Part shown: in pieces, positions 35,933-44,231 of the stretch | Layout: each line of letters starts with the position of its first letter | Numbering within the stretch: position 1 is the stretch's first letter | Source of the DNA: Salinispora vitiensis | Lineage (GTDB): Bacteria > Actinomycetota > Actinomycetes > Mycobacteriales > Micromonosporaceae | Assembly (NCBI RefSeq): GCF_000378825.1 | Contig: NZ_KB900388.1 | Coordinates: 3,939,654-4,003,653 of the forward strand | Reading direction: 5' to 3' | DNA length: 64,000 nucleotides | Notes under the pieces: generated by a model | The model's database searches: none | Told to the model about the DNA's origin: nothing | Seen by the model: only the letters and a program-made list of their open reading frames with translations | Translations under genes and position numbers: made by a program

Positions 35933-36160
35933 TCAGCGGACGGTGAACCCGACCGCCCGGGAGGACGCCTCGGCGATCTCGACGTAGGCGACCTTGTCGA
36001 CCGGGACGATGACCCGTCGCCCCTTCTCGTCGGTTAGGGAGAGGGTGCCGCCGTCGCCGGCGATGGCGTCGGTCACGATCCGCTCGATCTCGGCCGGCGA
36101 CTGTGCGCTCTCCAGAACCAGCTCGCGCGGCGCGTACTGCACGCCAATCTTGACCTCCAC
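35933..36160 (-). CDS. DUF3107 family small protein
   Basis: 75 residues. The complete sequence matches the conserved actinobacterial family DUF3107: KIGVQYAPRELVLES, then DEKGRRVIVPVDKVAYVEI, ending GFTVR. Function is unknown; members are soluble and nearly universal in actinobacteria. It starts with GTG, after GGAGGAGG. The TetR gene upstream is on the same strand, 63 bases away, so the two may be co-transcribed. Confidence 0.88.
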   Translation of the reverse strand: MEVKIGVQYAPRELVLESAQSPAEIERIVTDAIAGDGGTLSLTDEKGRRVIVPVDKVAYVEIAEASSRAVGFTVR

Positions 36161-36223
36161 TGTGCCTCCTCCACTGGGCGAGAATGCCGCCTTGCGAAGG
36201 CTATCCGATCACGGGGGCGGCGG

Positions 36224-36862
36224 TCAGGCTGACTCACCTTGCAGTGGAAAGCTCGCGATGCCTCGCCAGGAGAGCGCGGCGACCAGCGCCTCCGCCTCCG
36301 CCTTCGCCACCTGTCGCCCGCTGGCCAGCCAGAACTGTGCCGCCGTCTCGGCCGCCCCGACCAGGCCGGATGCGAGCAACTCGGCGTGGGCCCGGCTCAC
36401 ACCGGTATCCGAGATAATCGTGTCAGTGATCGCCGCGATGCAGCCCTGCTCGACCCGTTCGACCCGCTGGCGTACCGCGGGGTCGTTGCGCAGGTCGGAC
36501 TCGAAGACCAGGCGGAACGCCTCACTCTCGTGGTCGACGAAGTCGAAGTACGCGCGGACCGAGGCGCTGACCCGCTCCTTGTTGTCGAGGGTCCCGCGCA
36601 TCGCTTCCTGCACCTTGGCCACGAGCGTGTCGCAGTGGGTGTCAAGGAGCGCCAGGTAGAGCTCCATCTTGCCGGGGAAGTGTTGGTAAAGCACCGGCTT
36701 GGAGACCCCTGCGCGTTCGGCGATGTCATCCATCGCGGCCGCGTGGTAGCCCTGTGCGACGAACACCTCCTGCGCCGCGGCGAGCAGTTGTCTGCGGCGG
36801 GCGGAACGGGGCAGGCGGGTGGGCCGGCCGGCGGTCTGGGTGCCGTTCCCCACAGCGGTCAT
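36224..36862 (-). CDS. TetR-family transcriptional regulator
   Basis: 212 residues. The N-terminal helix-turn-helix is RRRQLLAAAQEVFVAQGYHAAAMDDIAERAGVSKPVLYQHFPGKMELYLALLD (about 20-72). The C-terminal ligand domain has ERVSASVRAYFDFVDHESEAFRLVF, similar to a group of TetR regulators commonly found beside DUF3107. ATG 36862 has GGAGG at five bases; upstream ATGs are less well placed. The ligand is unknown. Confidence 0.86.
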   Translation of the reverse strand: MTAVGNGTQTAGRPTRLPRSARRRQLLAAAQEVFVAQGYHAAAMDDIAERAGVSKPVLYQHFPGKMELYLALLDTHCDTLVAKVQEAMRGTLDNKERVSASVRAYFDFVDHESEAFRLVFESDLRNDPAVRQRVERVEQGCIAAITDTIISDTGVSRAHAELLASGLVGAAETAAQFWLASGRQVAKAEAEALVAALSWRGIASFPLQGESA

Positions 36863-37007
36863 GGGAGCCTCCGAGTTCTTCATACGAGCTGGCATATCAC
36901 CCGAACCGGTCAAGGGTTACCGCCTGTCCCGGAATTGGCCCGCCGCCGTAACTTATCGCCACTGTCACCACACGGTAGCCTCAGCGGGGGCGACCAAGGA
37001 GCGCGCG

Positions 37008-39176
37008 GTGAGTGATGCAGAGCAACCCGGTGCCGCCACCCCGGGAGAGCACGGTGACGAGGCCGGTTCACAGCCGGTGCACCCCCGTTCCGACAGTCCG
37101 TGGGTTCCCCCCACCGGAGGCTGGGCGCCGGAGTCGACCACACCCTGGCGTCGGTCTGACTCGTCCGCTGGTTGGGTCGACTCCTCTCCGCGTCATGGCG
37201 ACCTGCCAGCTCCGCTGCCCGGCGCGGCCGAGACCGGTTCTCGGCCCCACCGCACCGGATACCGGACCAATGGTCACCGATATCCACACCCCGAGCCGGA
37301 GGCGCCGACCAGCCGGCCCGGCCCGGTGAGTGCGCCGCCGGGTCGTTCCGGCGCGCCAGCCCAGGAAGCGGGTGGCGGCCGGCCGTCGGCGCCCGTGCCC
37401 GCCGCTGAGCAGCCGCCCACGCTGGCCGGAGGCCGGTCATCCGAGGCGGGCCGGGACGATCGGCCAGATCCGCCCGCCGAGTTCGGCCCTCGGCCGATGG
37501 TCGACCAGCCCGCACCGCCACCGGAGGGCTGGTCCGGCCCGAGCTGGGGAGCTGAGTGGGCGCCGCCGCAGCCCGACGCCGAGCCGCCGTCGCCCGACCG
37601 CTGGGCTCGGGCGGAATCGGATGGATGGGACGAACTGGAGCCGCCGGGGCGTCGGGCTCGGGCGGAATCGGATGGATGGGACGAACTGGAGCCGCCGGGG
37701 CGTCGGGCTCGGGCGGAATCGGATGGCTGGGACGAAGCGGAGCCGACCGGCCGGCGGTTCCAGGGCGGGACTCCCCGGGAAGCAGCGGGGGAGCAGCGGG
37801 AGTCCTCCGGGCGCCGGCTCCGTCCGGACCCGGTCCCGGACCCGGACGCGACCGATGCGGGCCAGGGTCGCCAGCCGAGCATTCCGCGTCCAGCCTGGGC
37901 GGCCGAGCCGCAGCGGGCCTACGAGCCGGTCCGGACCGAGCCGGGTCATCGCTCCGGCATCGGGCCGAAGCATCAGTCCAGCACCGAGTCGGCACACCAG
38001 CCAACGGACGCCCCCGCGCCTCGAATCGCGGAGCAGCCGGCCGGGCCGGCGCCGTTGCCCGACGTCGACCGACAGCCGGAGTCCGCGTCCGCGATGTTGC
38101 CGCAGCGTGTCCCGGCTGAACCGGATGTGCCGGTGGTGTCGGAGCTGACAGCTACCGAGGCGCCCACCCAGACCCCGGAACTCGCCCGGATCGCCACCCA
38201 CCTCCGCCAAGCCGACGAGCCCGCTGGGCCGCGCGAACGTCCAGAGGTCTTCGACGTGGACGTCATTCTCGGTGCGGTCCGTGGGGTGGCGGGTGTCCGC
38301 GACGCGGCGTTGCGCCGGACCAAGTCCGGCGCACACAGCTTGCGGTTGGACCTCGCCGACGGTGCCGACCCGGCCGAGGTGAGTCGGCACGTCGCCCGGC
38401 TCCTCCAGGAACGGATGGGCCTCGCCGCCGCCCCGCAGACTATGTCCGAGGGGCCCGCCGACGTGGTGTCGTCCGTCCACCGGCAGCCGGACGGGCCGGC
38501 CCACGACCGGCCAGCGGCCCGGGCTGGCCTGCCGTCGCGGAACGAGCGCCGGGATGCGGCCCGGTCGGAGCCGCGTCGCCGATGGCACTCCGACGGACCG
38601 CATCGGGTCCGGCCCGCCGCCGTGGACCCGCCGGCCACCCCGGTCAGCGGGGCCGCCGATGGCCCGGCGAGAGCCGAGACGTCGTACGGCGGGGGGCAGG
38701 TCGGCGCGACGGAACTGACCCCGTCCCGCCCGCTTGACACCGGTGGCCAGCCCGGACCTCGGGTGGTGCTCGACCATGTGCAGGTGAGCACCTTCGGGCT
38801 CGACGCGACCGTCGAGGTCCGCCTGCTCGCCGCCGGGGCACCCGCGGCCGGCTCTGCGACCGGGCCGGCGGTGGATGGCTACCTGCTCCGGCTCAGCGCG
38901 GCGGCGGCCGCCACCGCGGTGGATCAGCTGCTGCGTGCGGCGGGGTCGCCGCCGGACCGGGGACGCTGCTTCGTCGAGCACGCCACGTTGGTGCCACTGG
39001 GCAGCTGCGAGGTGGCGACGGTCGTGGTGTTGCTGGTCTGCGACGGCTGGGTCGAGCAGCTCGCCGGCTCCGCGCTGGTCGCCGGCGACCCCCACCAGGC
39101 GGTCGTACGGGCCACCCTGGCCGCGGTGAATCGTCGCCTCGAGGCGTTGCTCGCCGACACCGGGAACGCCGGGTAG
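37008..39176 (+). CDS. Large Pro/Arg-rich protein with internal 17-residue repeats, function unknown
   Basis: 722 residues. I do not recognise a named family. About the first 430 are disordered, rich in Pro, Gly, Arg, Ser and Glu, and contain three copies of a 17-residue repeat (RARAESDGWDELEPPGR). Two ordered parts follow: about 405-480 (FDVDVILGAVRGVAGVRDAALR, with regular helices) and about 575-715 (VVLDHVQVSTFGLDATVEVRLL to ATLAAVNRRLEALL). No membrane helix or signal peptide is evident. GTG 37008 follows AAGGAGCG; the longer frame back to 36819 overlaps the TetR gene and is rejected. It precedes moeZ. Confidence 0.7.
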   Translation: MSDAEQPGAATPGEHGDEAGSQPVHPRSDSPWVPPTGGWAPESTTPWRRSDSSAGWVDSSPRHGDLPAPLPGAAETGSRPHRTGYRTNGHRYPHPEPEAPTSRPGPVSAPPGRSGAPAQEAGGGRPSAPVPAAEQPPTLAGGRSSEAGRDDRPDPPAEFGPRPMVDQPAPPPEGWSGPSWGAEWAPPQPDAEPPSPDRWARAESDGWDELEPPGRRARAESDGWDELEPPGRRARAESDGWDEAEPTGRRFQGGTPREAAGEQRESSGRRLRPDPVPDPDATDAGQGRQPSIPRPAWAAEPQRAYEPVRTEPGHRSGIGPKHQSSTESAHQPTDAPAPRIAEQPAGPAPLPDVDRQPESASAMLPQRVPAEPDVPVVSELTATEAPTQTPELARIATHLRQADEPAGPRERPEVFDVDVILGAVRGVAGVRDAALRRTKSGAHSLRLDLADGADPAEVSRHVARLLQERMGLAAAPQTMSEGPADVVSSVHRQPDGPAHDRPAARAGLPSRNERRDAARSEPRRRWHSDGPHRVRPAAVDPPATPVSGAADGPARAETSYGGGQVGATELTPSRPLDTGGQPGPRVVLDHVQVSTFGLDATVEVRLLAAGAPAAGSATGPAVDGYLLRLSAAAAATAVDQLLRAAGSPPDRGRCFVEHATLVPLGSCEVATVVVLLVCDGWVEQLAGSALVAGDPHQAVVRATLAAVNRRLEALLADTGNAG
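37605..37757 (+). repeat. Three tandem 51-bp repeats within the Pro-rich gene
   Basis: Units begin at 37605, 37656 and 37707, each coding 17 residues. The first two are almost identical; the third differs near its end. The unit length keeps the frame. Confidence 0.93.
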
Positions 39177-39321
39177 CGCACCCGCTCCGGCGGCCGGTCC
39201 CCGGGTTGGCGGGTTATTCCCGTTCCCGCAGTTCGGGCGACGTGTCCCCGCTCATGGCCGTTGCCGGCCCGGCGAGCGACAATGGCGCGGTTCGCCACCG
39301 CCGATCCTCGGGGAGTTCACC

Positions 39322-40503
39322 GTGTCGCTGCCCCCGCTCGTCGAGCCTGCCGCCGAGCTGACCGTTGACGAGATCCGTCGCTACTCGCGCCACCTGATCA
39401 TCCCGGACATCGGGGTCGAGGGGCAGAAGCGGTTGAAAAACGCGCGGGTGCTCTGTGTGGGCGCCGGTGGTCTCGGTTCTCCGGCGCTGATGTATCTCGC
39501 CGCTGCCGGCGTGGGCACGCTCGGCATCGTCGACTTCGACACCGTTGACGAGTCCAACCTCCAACGTCAGATCATCCACGGCGTCTCCGATGTCGGCCGG
39601 GCCAAGGCCGAGTCCGCCTCCGCCAGCATCCGTGAGATCAACCCACTGGTCGAGGTGAAGATCCACAACACCGCGTTGGACCGGGACAACGTTCGGGAAA
39701 TCTTCGCCCAGTACGACCTGATTGTGGACGGCACCGACAACTTCGCCACCCGGTACCTGGTCAACGACGCGGCGGTGCTGCTCGGCAAGCCGTACGTGTG
39801 GGGGTCCATCTACCGGTTCGACGGGCAGGCGTCGGTGTTCTGGGCCGAGCACGGCCCCTGCTACCGCTGCCTCTACCCGGAGCCGCCCCCGCCCGGCATG
39901 GTGCCCTCCTGCGCGGAGGGCGGGGTGCTCGGCGTGCTCTGCGCGTCGATCGGCTCGATTCAGGTGAACGAGGCGATCAAGCTCCTCGCCGGTGTCGGTG
40001 AGCCGCTGGTCGGCCGACTCATGGTGTACGACGCTCTGGAGATGAGCTACCGCAAGATCAAGGTGCGGAAGGACCCGAACTGCGCGCTCTGTGGCGAGAA
40101 TCCCACGGTCACTGACCTACTGGCCGACTACGAGGACTTCTGCGGTGCGGTGTCGGCCGAGGCCCAGGAGGCCGCGGCGGACGCGACGATCACCGCAGGC
40201 GAGCTGAAGGCGTGGCAGGACGCCGGCAAGGAGCTCTTCCTGGTTGACGTGCGGGAGCCGGCCGAGTTCGAGATCGTCCGGATCCCGGGCGCCACCCTGA
40301 TCCCCAAGGGGGAGATCATCTCCGGGCAGGCGCTGGTCAAGCTCCCGCAGGACCGGCAGATCGTGCTGCACTGCAAGTCCGGCGTCCGGTCCGCGGAGGC
40401 GCTCGCCGCGCTGAAATCCGCTGGATTCCGGGACGCGGTGCACCTCCAGGGAGGTGTCCTCTCCTGGATCAAGCAGGTCGATCCATCGCTGCCCGCGTAC
40501 TGA
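39322..40503 (+). CDS. moeZ: Adenylyltransferase/sulfurtransferase MoeZ
   Basis: 393 residues with two domains. The ThiF/E1-like domain at about 15-260 has RYSRHLIIPDIGVEGQKRL, VGAGGLGSPAL and the Arg finger SNLQRQIIHG, and adenylates C-terminal Gly-Gly sulfur-carrier proteins. The rhodanese domain at about 285-390 has catalytic Cys in IVLHCKSGVRSAEA and transfers sulfur. Zn-binding Cys pairs (CYRCLYPEPP and CALCGE) are present. Actinobacterial MoeZ serves molybdopterin, thiamine, cysteine and some antibiotic thiolation pathways. GTG start. Confidence 0.93.
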   Translation: MSLPPLVEPAAELTVDEIRRYSRHLIIPDIGVEGQKRLKNARVLCVGAGGLGSPALMYLAAAGVGTLGIVDFDTVDESNLQRQIIHGVSDVGRAKAESASASIREINPLVEVKIHNTALDRDNVREIFAQYDLIVDGTDNFATRYLVNDAAVLLGKPYVWGSIYRFDGQASVFWAEHGPCYRCLYPEPPPPGMVPSCAEGGVLGVLCASIGSIQVNEAIKLLAGVGEPLVGRLMVYDALEMSYRKIKVRKDPNCALCGENPTVTDLLADYEDFCGAVSAEAQEAAADATITAGELKAWQDAGKELFLVDVREPAEFEIVRIPGATLIPKGEIISGQALVKLPQDRQIVLHCKSGVRSAEALAALKSAGFRDAVHLQGGVLSWIKQVDPSLPAY

Positions 40504-40557
40504 TCGGGCCGGCGGGTGGCCGATTCCCTGGAGCCGTAACGCATCTGCCCAGGTAGC

Positions 40558-41388
40558 GTGACCGCCGTGGTGGATATCGAGGCCGCGATCGGTTACGTGG
40601 TGGCGCGGGGAGACGTGGTGGAGCGTGCCCGGCTTGCCCGAATACGCACCGGCGCGGCGCCGGCCGAGGAGGTGCTCGCCGTCGCCGAGGCCGGGCAGCT
40701 GCCGGCCGGCGGCTGGCCGGCATACGTCGAGGGGGAGACCGCCTCCGTTGACGCGACCTGTTTCCGCCTCGGCGAGCTCGACGATCTCGGTGCCCTCGGC
40801 CGGTCGGCGGCCCGACGGGCGCTGGACTGGCTCGCCGCGCGCCAGCTACCGGAGGGGGGCTGGGAAGAGGACGCCGCGCTGGCCGACACCGCCCCCGAAT
40901 GGGCCCGACCGGGGGACCCGGAGGCGGGTTTCTACCTGACGGCGAGCGCGGCGTTCTGGCTCAGCGTCGCCGGCCTGGACGCTCGGGCGGCCGGGCCGTT
41001 GGACGCCCGGGTCGGCGGGGCGTACGCGGGCGTCGTGCACGGCGCCGCGCTCTCCCTCGCGGCCCGGCTGAACCCGGACGGGAGCTGGCCGTCGTTCCTC
41101 GCCGCCGGGTGGCTGAGCGCGGCGGTGCTGTTCCGGCAGGAGATGTACCAGGAGTCCGCCCGGATCCAGGTGGCGCTCGCCGAGCGGATCGGCGACATGG
41201 CCCCGACCAACGTCGCCTGGCTGGCCGCGACGCTGCGCCGGGTCGGCGTGGACCCGCAGGACTGGGTCCTGGTGCGCGCCCGCCGCCGGCTCGCCGAGAC
41301 CCAGCGCAGCGATGGGGGCTGGGAGAGTGCGGACGGGCACCAGTTCGACGTCCACGCGACGCTGACCGCGATCCGCGCCTGCCGTTGA
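40558..41388 (+). CDS. Prenyltransferase/squalene-oxidase repeat protein
   Basis: 276 residues built of alpha/alpha repeats with the QW-like signature GGW: PAGGWPAYVEG, LPEGGWEEDAALADT, NPDGSWPSFLAAGW and RSDGGWESADGHQFDVHATL. Such repeats occur in squalene-hopene cyclases and prenyltransferase beta subunits, but this protein is far shorter than a terpene cyclase (about 600 residues) and lacks the DxDD motif, so enzymatic activity is doubtful. The start is one of two GTGs, 40558 or 40567. Confidence 0.72.
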   Translation: MTAVVDIEAAIGYVVARGDVVERARLARIRTGAAPAEEVLAVAEAGQLPAGGWPAYVEGETASVDATCFRLGELDDLGALGRSAARRALDWLAARQLPEGGWEEDAALADTAPEWARPGDPEAGFYLTASAAFWLSVAGLDARAAGPLDARVGGAYAGVVHGAALSLAARLNPDGSWPSFLAAGWLSAAVLFRQEMYQESARIQVALAERIGDMAPTNVAWLAATLRRVGVDPQDWVLVRARRRLAETQRSDGGWESADGHQFDVHATLTAIRACR

Positions 41389-41419
41389 CCGGTCAGCTCG
41401 GGCGTGGTCCCGGGGGCGG

Positions 41420-42661
41420 TCAGCGCAGCTGACCGTCGCCGGTGACCACGTACTTCGTGCTGGTCAGCTCCGGCAACCCCATCGGCCCGCGAGCGTGCAG
41501 CTTCTGGGTGGAGATGCCGATCTCGGCACCGAAGCCGAACTCCCCGCCGTCGGTGAACCGGGTCGAGGCGTTCACCATCACCGCCGCCGCGTCAACCCGG
41601 GCCACGAACTCGCGGGCGGCCGACTGGGAGTCGGTCACGATCGCCTCGGTGTGGCCGGTCCCGTACCGCTGGATGTGGGCGACTGCCGCGTCCAGCGACT
41701 CGACGACGGCGACGGAGATCTCCGCCGCCAGGTACTCGGTGGCGTAGTCCTCGTCGGTGGCCGGCAGCACGGCGGTGGAGTGCCGGGCGACCTGCGGGCA
41801 GCCGTGTACGGTCACCCCGGCCGCGGCGAAAGCGGCCAGCGCCGGGGGGAGAAAGGCGTCCGCGACCGCGGCGTGCACCAGCAGCGACTCGGCCGTGTTG
41901 CAGGTGGAGAGGCGCTGCGTCTTCGAGTTCAGGGTGATCGCTACGGCCTTTGCCACGTCCGCGGCAGCATCAACGTAGACGTGGCAGTTGCCCACCCCGG
42001 TCTCGATCACCGGGACGGTTGACTCCTCGACAACCGCGCGGATCAGCGCCGCACCGCCGCGCGGGATCAGGACGTCAACCAGGCCCCGGGCGCGCATCAG
42101 CTCCTTCACCGAGTCGCGGGTCGTGGCGTCGAGGAGCTGCACCGAGTCCGCTGGCAGGCCGGTGCCGGCGACCGCGTCCCGCAGCACCGAGACCAGCGCG
42201 GCGTTCGACCGGGCCGCGGAGGAGGAGCCCCGCAGCAGCACCGCGTTGCCGGATTTCAGGCAGATGCCGGCCGCGTCAACGGTAACGTTCGGCCGCGCCT
42301 CGTAGACGATCCCCACCACCCCGAACGGCACCCGAAGCTGCCGCAACTGCAGGCCATTGGGGAGGGTAGAGCCCCGGACCACCTCGCCGACCGGGTCGGG
42401 GAGCGCGGCCATCTGGCGGAGCGCGTCGGCGATGCCGGCCACCCGCGCCGGGTCGAGGGCGAGCCGGTCCAAGCTGGCCGCGCTCAGCCCAGCGGCCTCT
42501 CCGGCGGTGAGGTCCGCGCTGTTGGCGGCCAGGATCTCGGCGGTCCGCGCCACCAACGCGTCAGCCATCGCATGCAGCGCGGCATCCTTGCCGGCCCGCG
42601 TGGCGACAGCCAACTCGGCCGCCGCCGTCCGGGCTCGTCGTGCCTGCTCGACCACGCTCAT
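41420..42661 (-). CDS. proA: Glutamate-5-semialdehyde dehydrogenase (gamma-glutamyl phosphate reductase)
   Basis: It reduces gamma-glutamyl phosphate to glutamate-5-semialdehyde in proline synthesis. 413 residues with the aldehyde-dehydrogenase fold: VPFGVVGIVYEARPNVTVDAAG, LKSGNAVLLRGSSSAARSN, the catalytic Cys in QRLSTCNTAESLLVH, and the C-terminal GPMGLPELTSTKYVV. ATG 42661 has GAGGAG at seven bases; GTG 42667 is an alternative. proB lies directly upstream on the same strand, 51 bases away. Confidence 0.96.
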   Translation of the reverse strand: MSVVEQARRARTAAAELAVATRAGKDAALHAMADALVARTAEILAANSADLTAGEAAGLSAASLDRLALDPARVAGIADALRQMAALPDPVGEVVRGSTLPNGLQLRQLRVPFGVVGIVYEARPNVTVDAAGICLKSGNAVLLRGSSSAARSNAALVSVLRDAVAGTGLPADSVQLLDATTRDSVKELMRARGLVDVLIPRGGAALIRAVVEESTVPVIETGVGNCHVYVDAAADVAKAVAITLNSKTQRLSTCNTAESLLVHAAVADAFLPPALAAFAAAGVTVHGCPQVARHSTAVLPATDEDYATEYLAAEISVAVVESLDAAVAHIQRYGTGHTEAIVTDSQSAAREFVARVDAAAVMVNASTRFTDGGEFGFGAEIGISTQKLHARGPMGLPELTSTKYVVTGDGQLR

Positions 42662-42712
42662 CTGCACTCCTCGGGATCTGGGGACGGACTCGTGCCGGGC
42701 CGCCGCCCGGCC

Positions 42713-43822
42713 TTACAACAGCACCAGGTCGTCGCAGTGGACGACCTCCCGTTCGTAGCCGGGGCCGAGGGCCGTGGCGAGCTCAGCGGTGGAGCGTCCG
42801 AGCAGACCGGGCAACTCCACCGCGTCGTAGTTGACCAGCCCGCGGGCCACCGGCACCCCATCGACGTCAACCAGGTCAACCGGATCGCCGGCGGTGAAGG
42901 CGCCCCGCACCGCGGTGATCCCCGCGGGGAGCAGCGACTTGCGTCGGCTGACGACGGCCGCGACCGCGCCCGGGTCCAGCTGCAGCCGGCCGCGCGGTGT
43001 GGTGGCGTGCGCCAGCCAGAACAGCCGGGCGGCCGGGCGGCTCTCACTGGGGTGGAAGAGCGTGCCGACCGGCTTGCCGTCCAGCGCCGCGGCCGCCTGG
43101 TCGGCGGAGGTCAGGACTACCGGGATGCCGAAGCCGGTGGCGATCCGAGCTGCCTCCACCTTGGTCACCATGCCCCCGGTGCCGACCCCGGCCCGGCCGG
43201 CACCGCCGATCGCCACCCCGGACAGGTCCCGTTCGTCCTGGACCTCGGCGATCCGGGTCGATCCGGGGCGGGCCGGATCCCCGGTCCAGAGCGCGTCCAC
43301 ATCCGAGAGCAGCAGGAGCAGATCGGCGTCGACCAGGGCAGCCACCAGGGCGGCGAGCCGATCGTTGTCGCCGAACCGGATCTCCTCGGTAGCGACCGTG
43401 TCGTTCTCGTTGACGATCGGCACCGCGCCCAGGTCGAGGAGCTTGCGCAGGGTCCGGTACGCGTTGCGGTAGTGCGCCCGCCGGGTCAGGTCGTCCACGG
43501 TGAGCAGGACTTGACCGACGGTGCGCCGGTGCCGGGCGAAGGCAGCGGCGTACCGCCGGATCAGCAGCCCCTGGCCGACGCTGGCGGCGGCCTGCTGGGT
43601 GGCCAGGTCCCGGGGGCGTCGGGCCAGCCCCAGTGGAGTCAGCCCCGCGGCGATCGCGCCGGAGGAGACCAGCACGACCTCCCGGCCCTGGGTGGCGAGC
43701 GCGCCGAGAGTGTCCACGAGCGCGTCCACCCGCCCGTCATCCAGGCCGCCGGCGGCCGTGGTCAACGAGGAAGAACCGATCTTGACGACCACCCGCCGAG
43801 CCGCCGTCACCCTGTCGCGCAC
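42713..43822 (-). CDS. proB: Glutamate 5-kinase
   Basis: It phosphorylates glutamate with ATP to gamma-glutamyl phosphate, the first and feedback-regulated step of proline synthesis. 369 residues: the amino-acid kinase domain (VVVKIGSSSLTT, VLVSSGAIAAG, NENDTVATEEIRFGDNDRLAALVA, GTGGMVTKVEAARIA) and a C-terminal PUA domain from about 275. GTG 43822 is chosen by family length; the ribosome site is weak, and a longer frame running to 44302 is not supported. Co-directional with proA. Confidence 0.95.
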   Translation of the reverse strand: MRDRVTAARRVVVKIGSSSLTTAAGGLDDGRVDALVDTLGALATQGREVVLVSSGAIAAGLTPLGLARRPRDLATQQAAASVGQGLLIRRYAAAFARHRRTVGQVLLTVDDLTRRAHYRNAYRTLRKLLDLGAVPIVNENDTVATEEIRFGDNDRLAALVAALVDADLLLLLSDVDALWTGDPARPGSTRIAEVQDERDLSGVAIGGAGRAGVGTGGMVTKVEAARIATGFGIPVVLTSADQAAAALDGKPVGTLFHPSESRPAARLFWLAHATTPRGRLQLDPGAVAAVVSRRKSLLPAGITAVRGAFTAGDPVDLVDVDGVPVARGLVNYDAVELPGLLGRSTAELATALGPGYEREVVHCDDLVLL

Positions 43823-43883
43823 CCGCCCATTCTGCGATGTCGGTCGGTCAATGCCCGTCCCGGTTCCCATATCGTGGCGCGTC

Positions 43884-44189
43884 GTGGAACCCGAGGAGTA
43901 CGTCGAGGCGGTGCTGGAACTGGTCGAGCGCATCCCGCCCGGCCGGGCGATGTCGTACGGGGCGGTGGCCGACGCCCTCGCCGAACGATCGGGGCGGGCG
44001 TCCCCCCGGCTGGTCGGTTCGATCCTGGCCCGCCACGGTGGGGGTGTGCCCTGGCATCGGGTGGTGAACTCGGCCGGCCGGCTGCCGCCCGGGCATGAGC
44101 TCTCGGCCCGGGCCCGGCTGCTCGCCGAGGGGACACCGCTGCGCGGCGACCGGGTTGACCTGCGCGCGGCGGGCTGGTCGCCGGAGTAG
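43884..44189 (+). CDS. Alkyltransferase-like protein (ATL)
   Basis: 101 residues, homologous to the DNA-binding domain of O6-alkylguanine-DNA alkyltransferase (RIPPGRAMSYGAVADALAERSG, then SPRLVGSILARHGGG). The active-site motif is PWHRVVNSAGRL: Trp replaces the acceptor Cys of PCHRV, the hallmark of ATL proteins. These bind and flip alkylated guanines and recruit nucleotide-excision repair. GTG start; an ATG at 43851 in frame would add 11 residues. Divergent from proB. Confidence 0.9.
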   Translation: MEPEEYVEAVLELVERIPPGRAMSYGAVADALAERSGRASPRLVGSILARHGGGVPWHRVVNSAGRLPPGHELSARARLLAEGTPLRGDRVDLRAAGWSPE

Positions 44190-44231
44190 GGGATGTGACC
44201 GCCGCCATACTTGTGAGTAATATTCGGCGCC

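Noticed and set aside
42572..44098. Plus-strand frame opposite proA/proB
   Set aside because: Shadow of two well-defined genes on the other strand.
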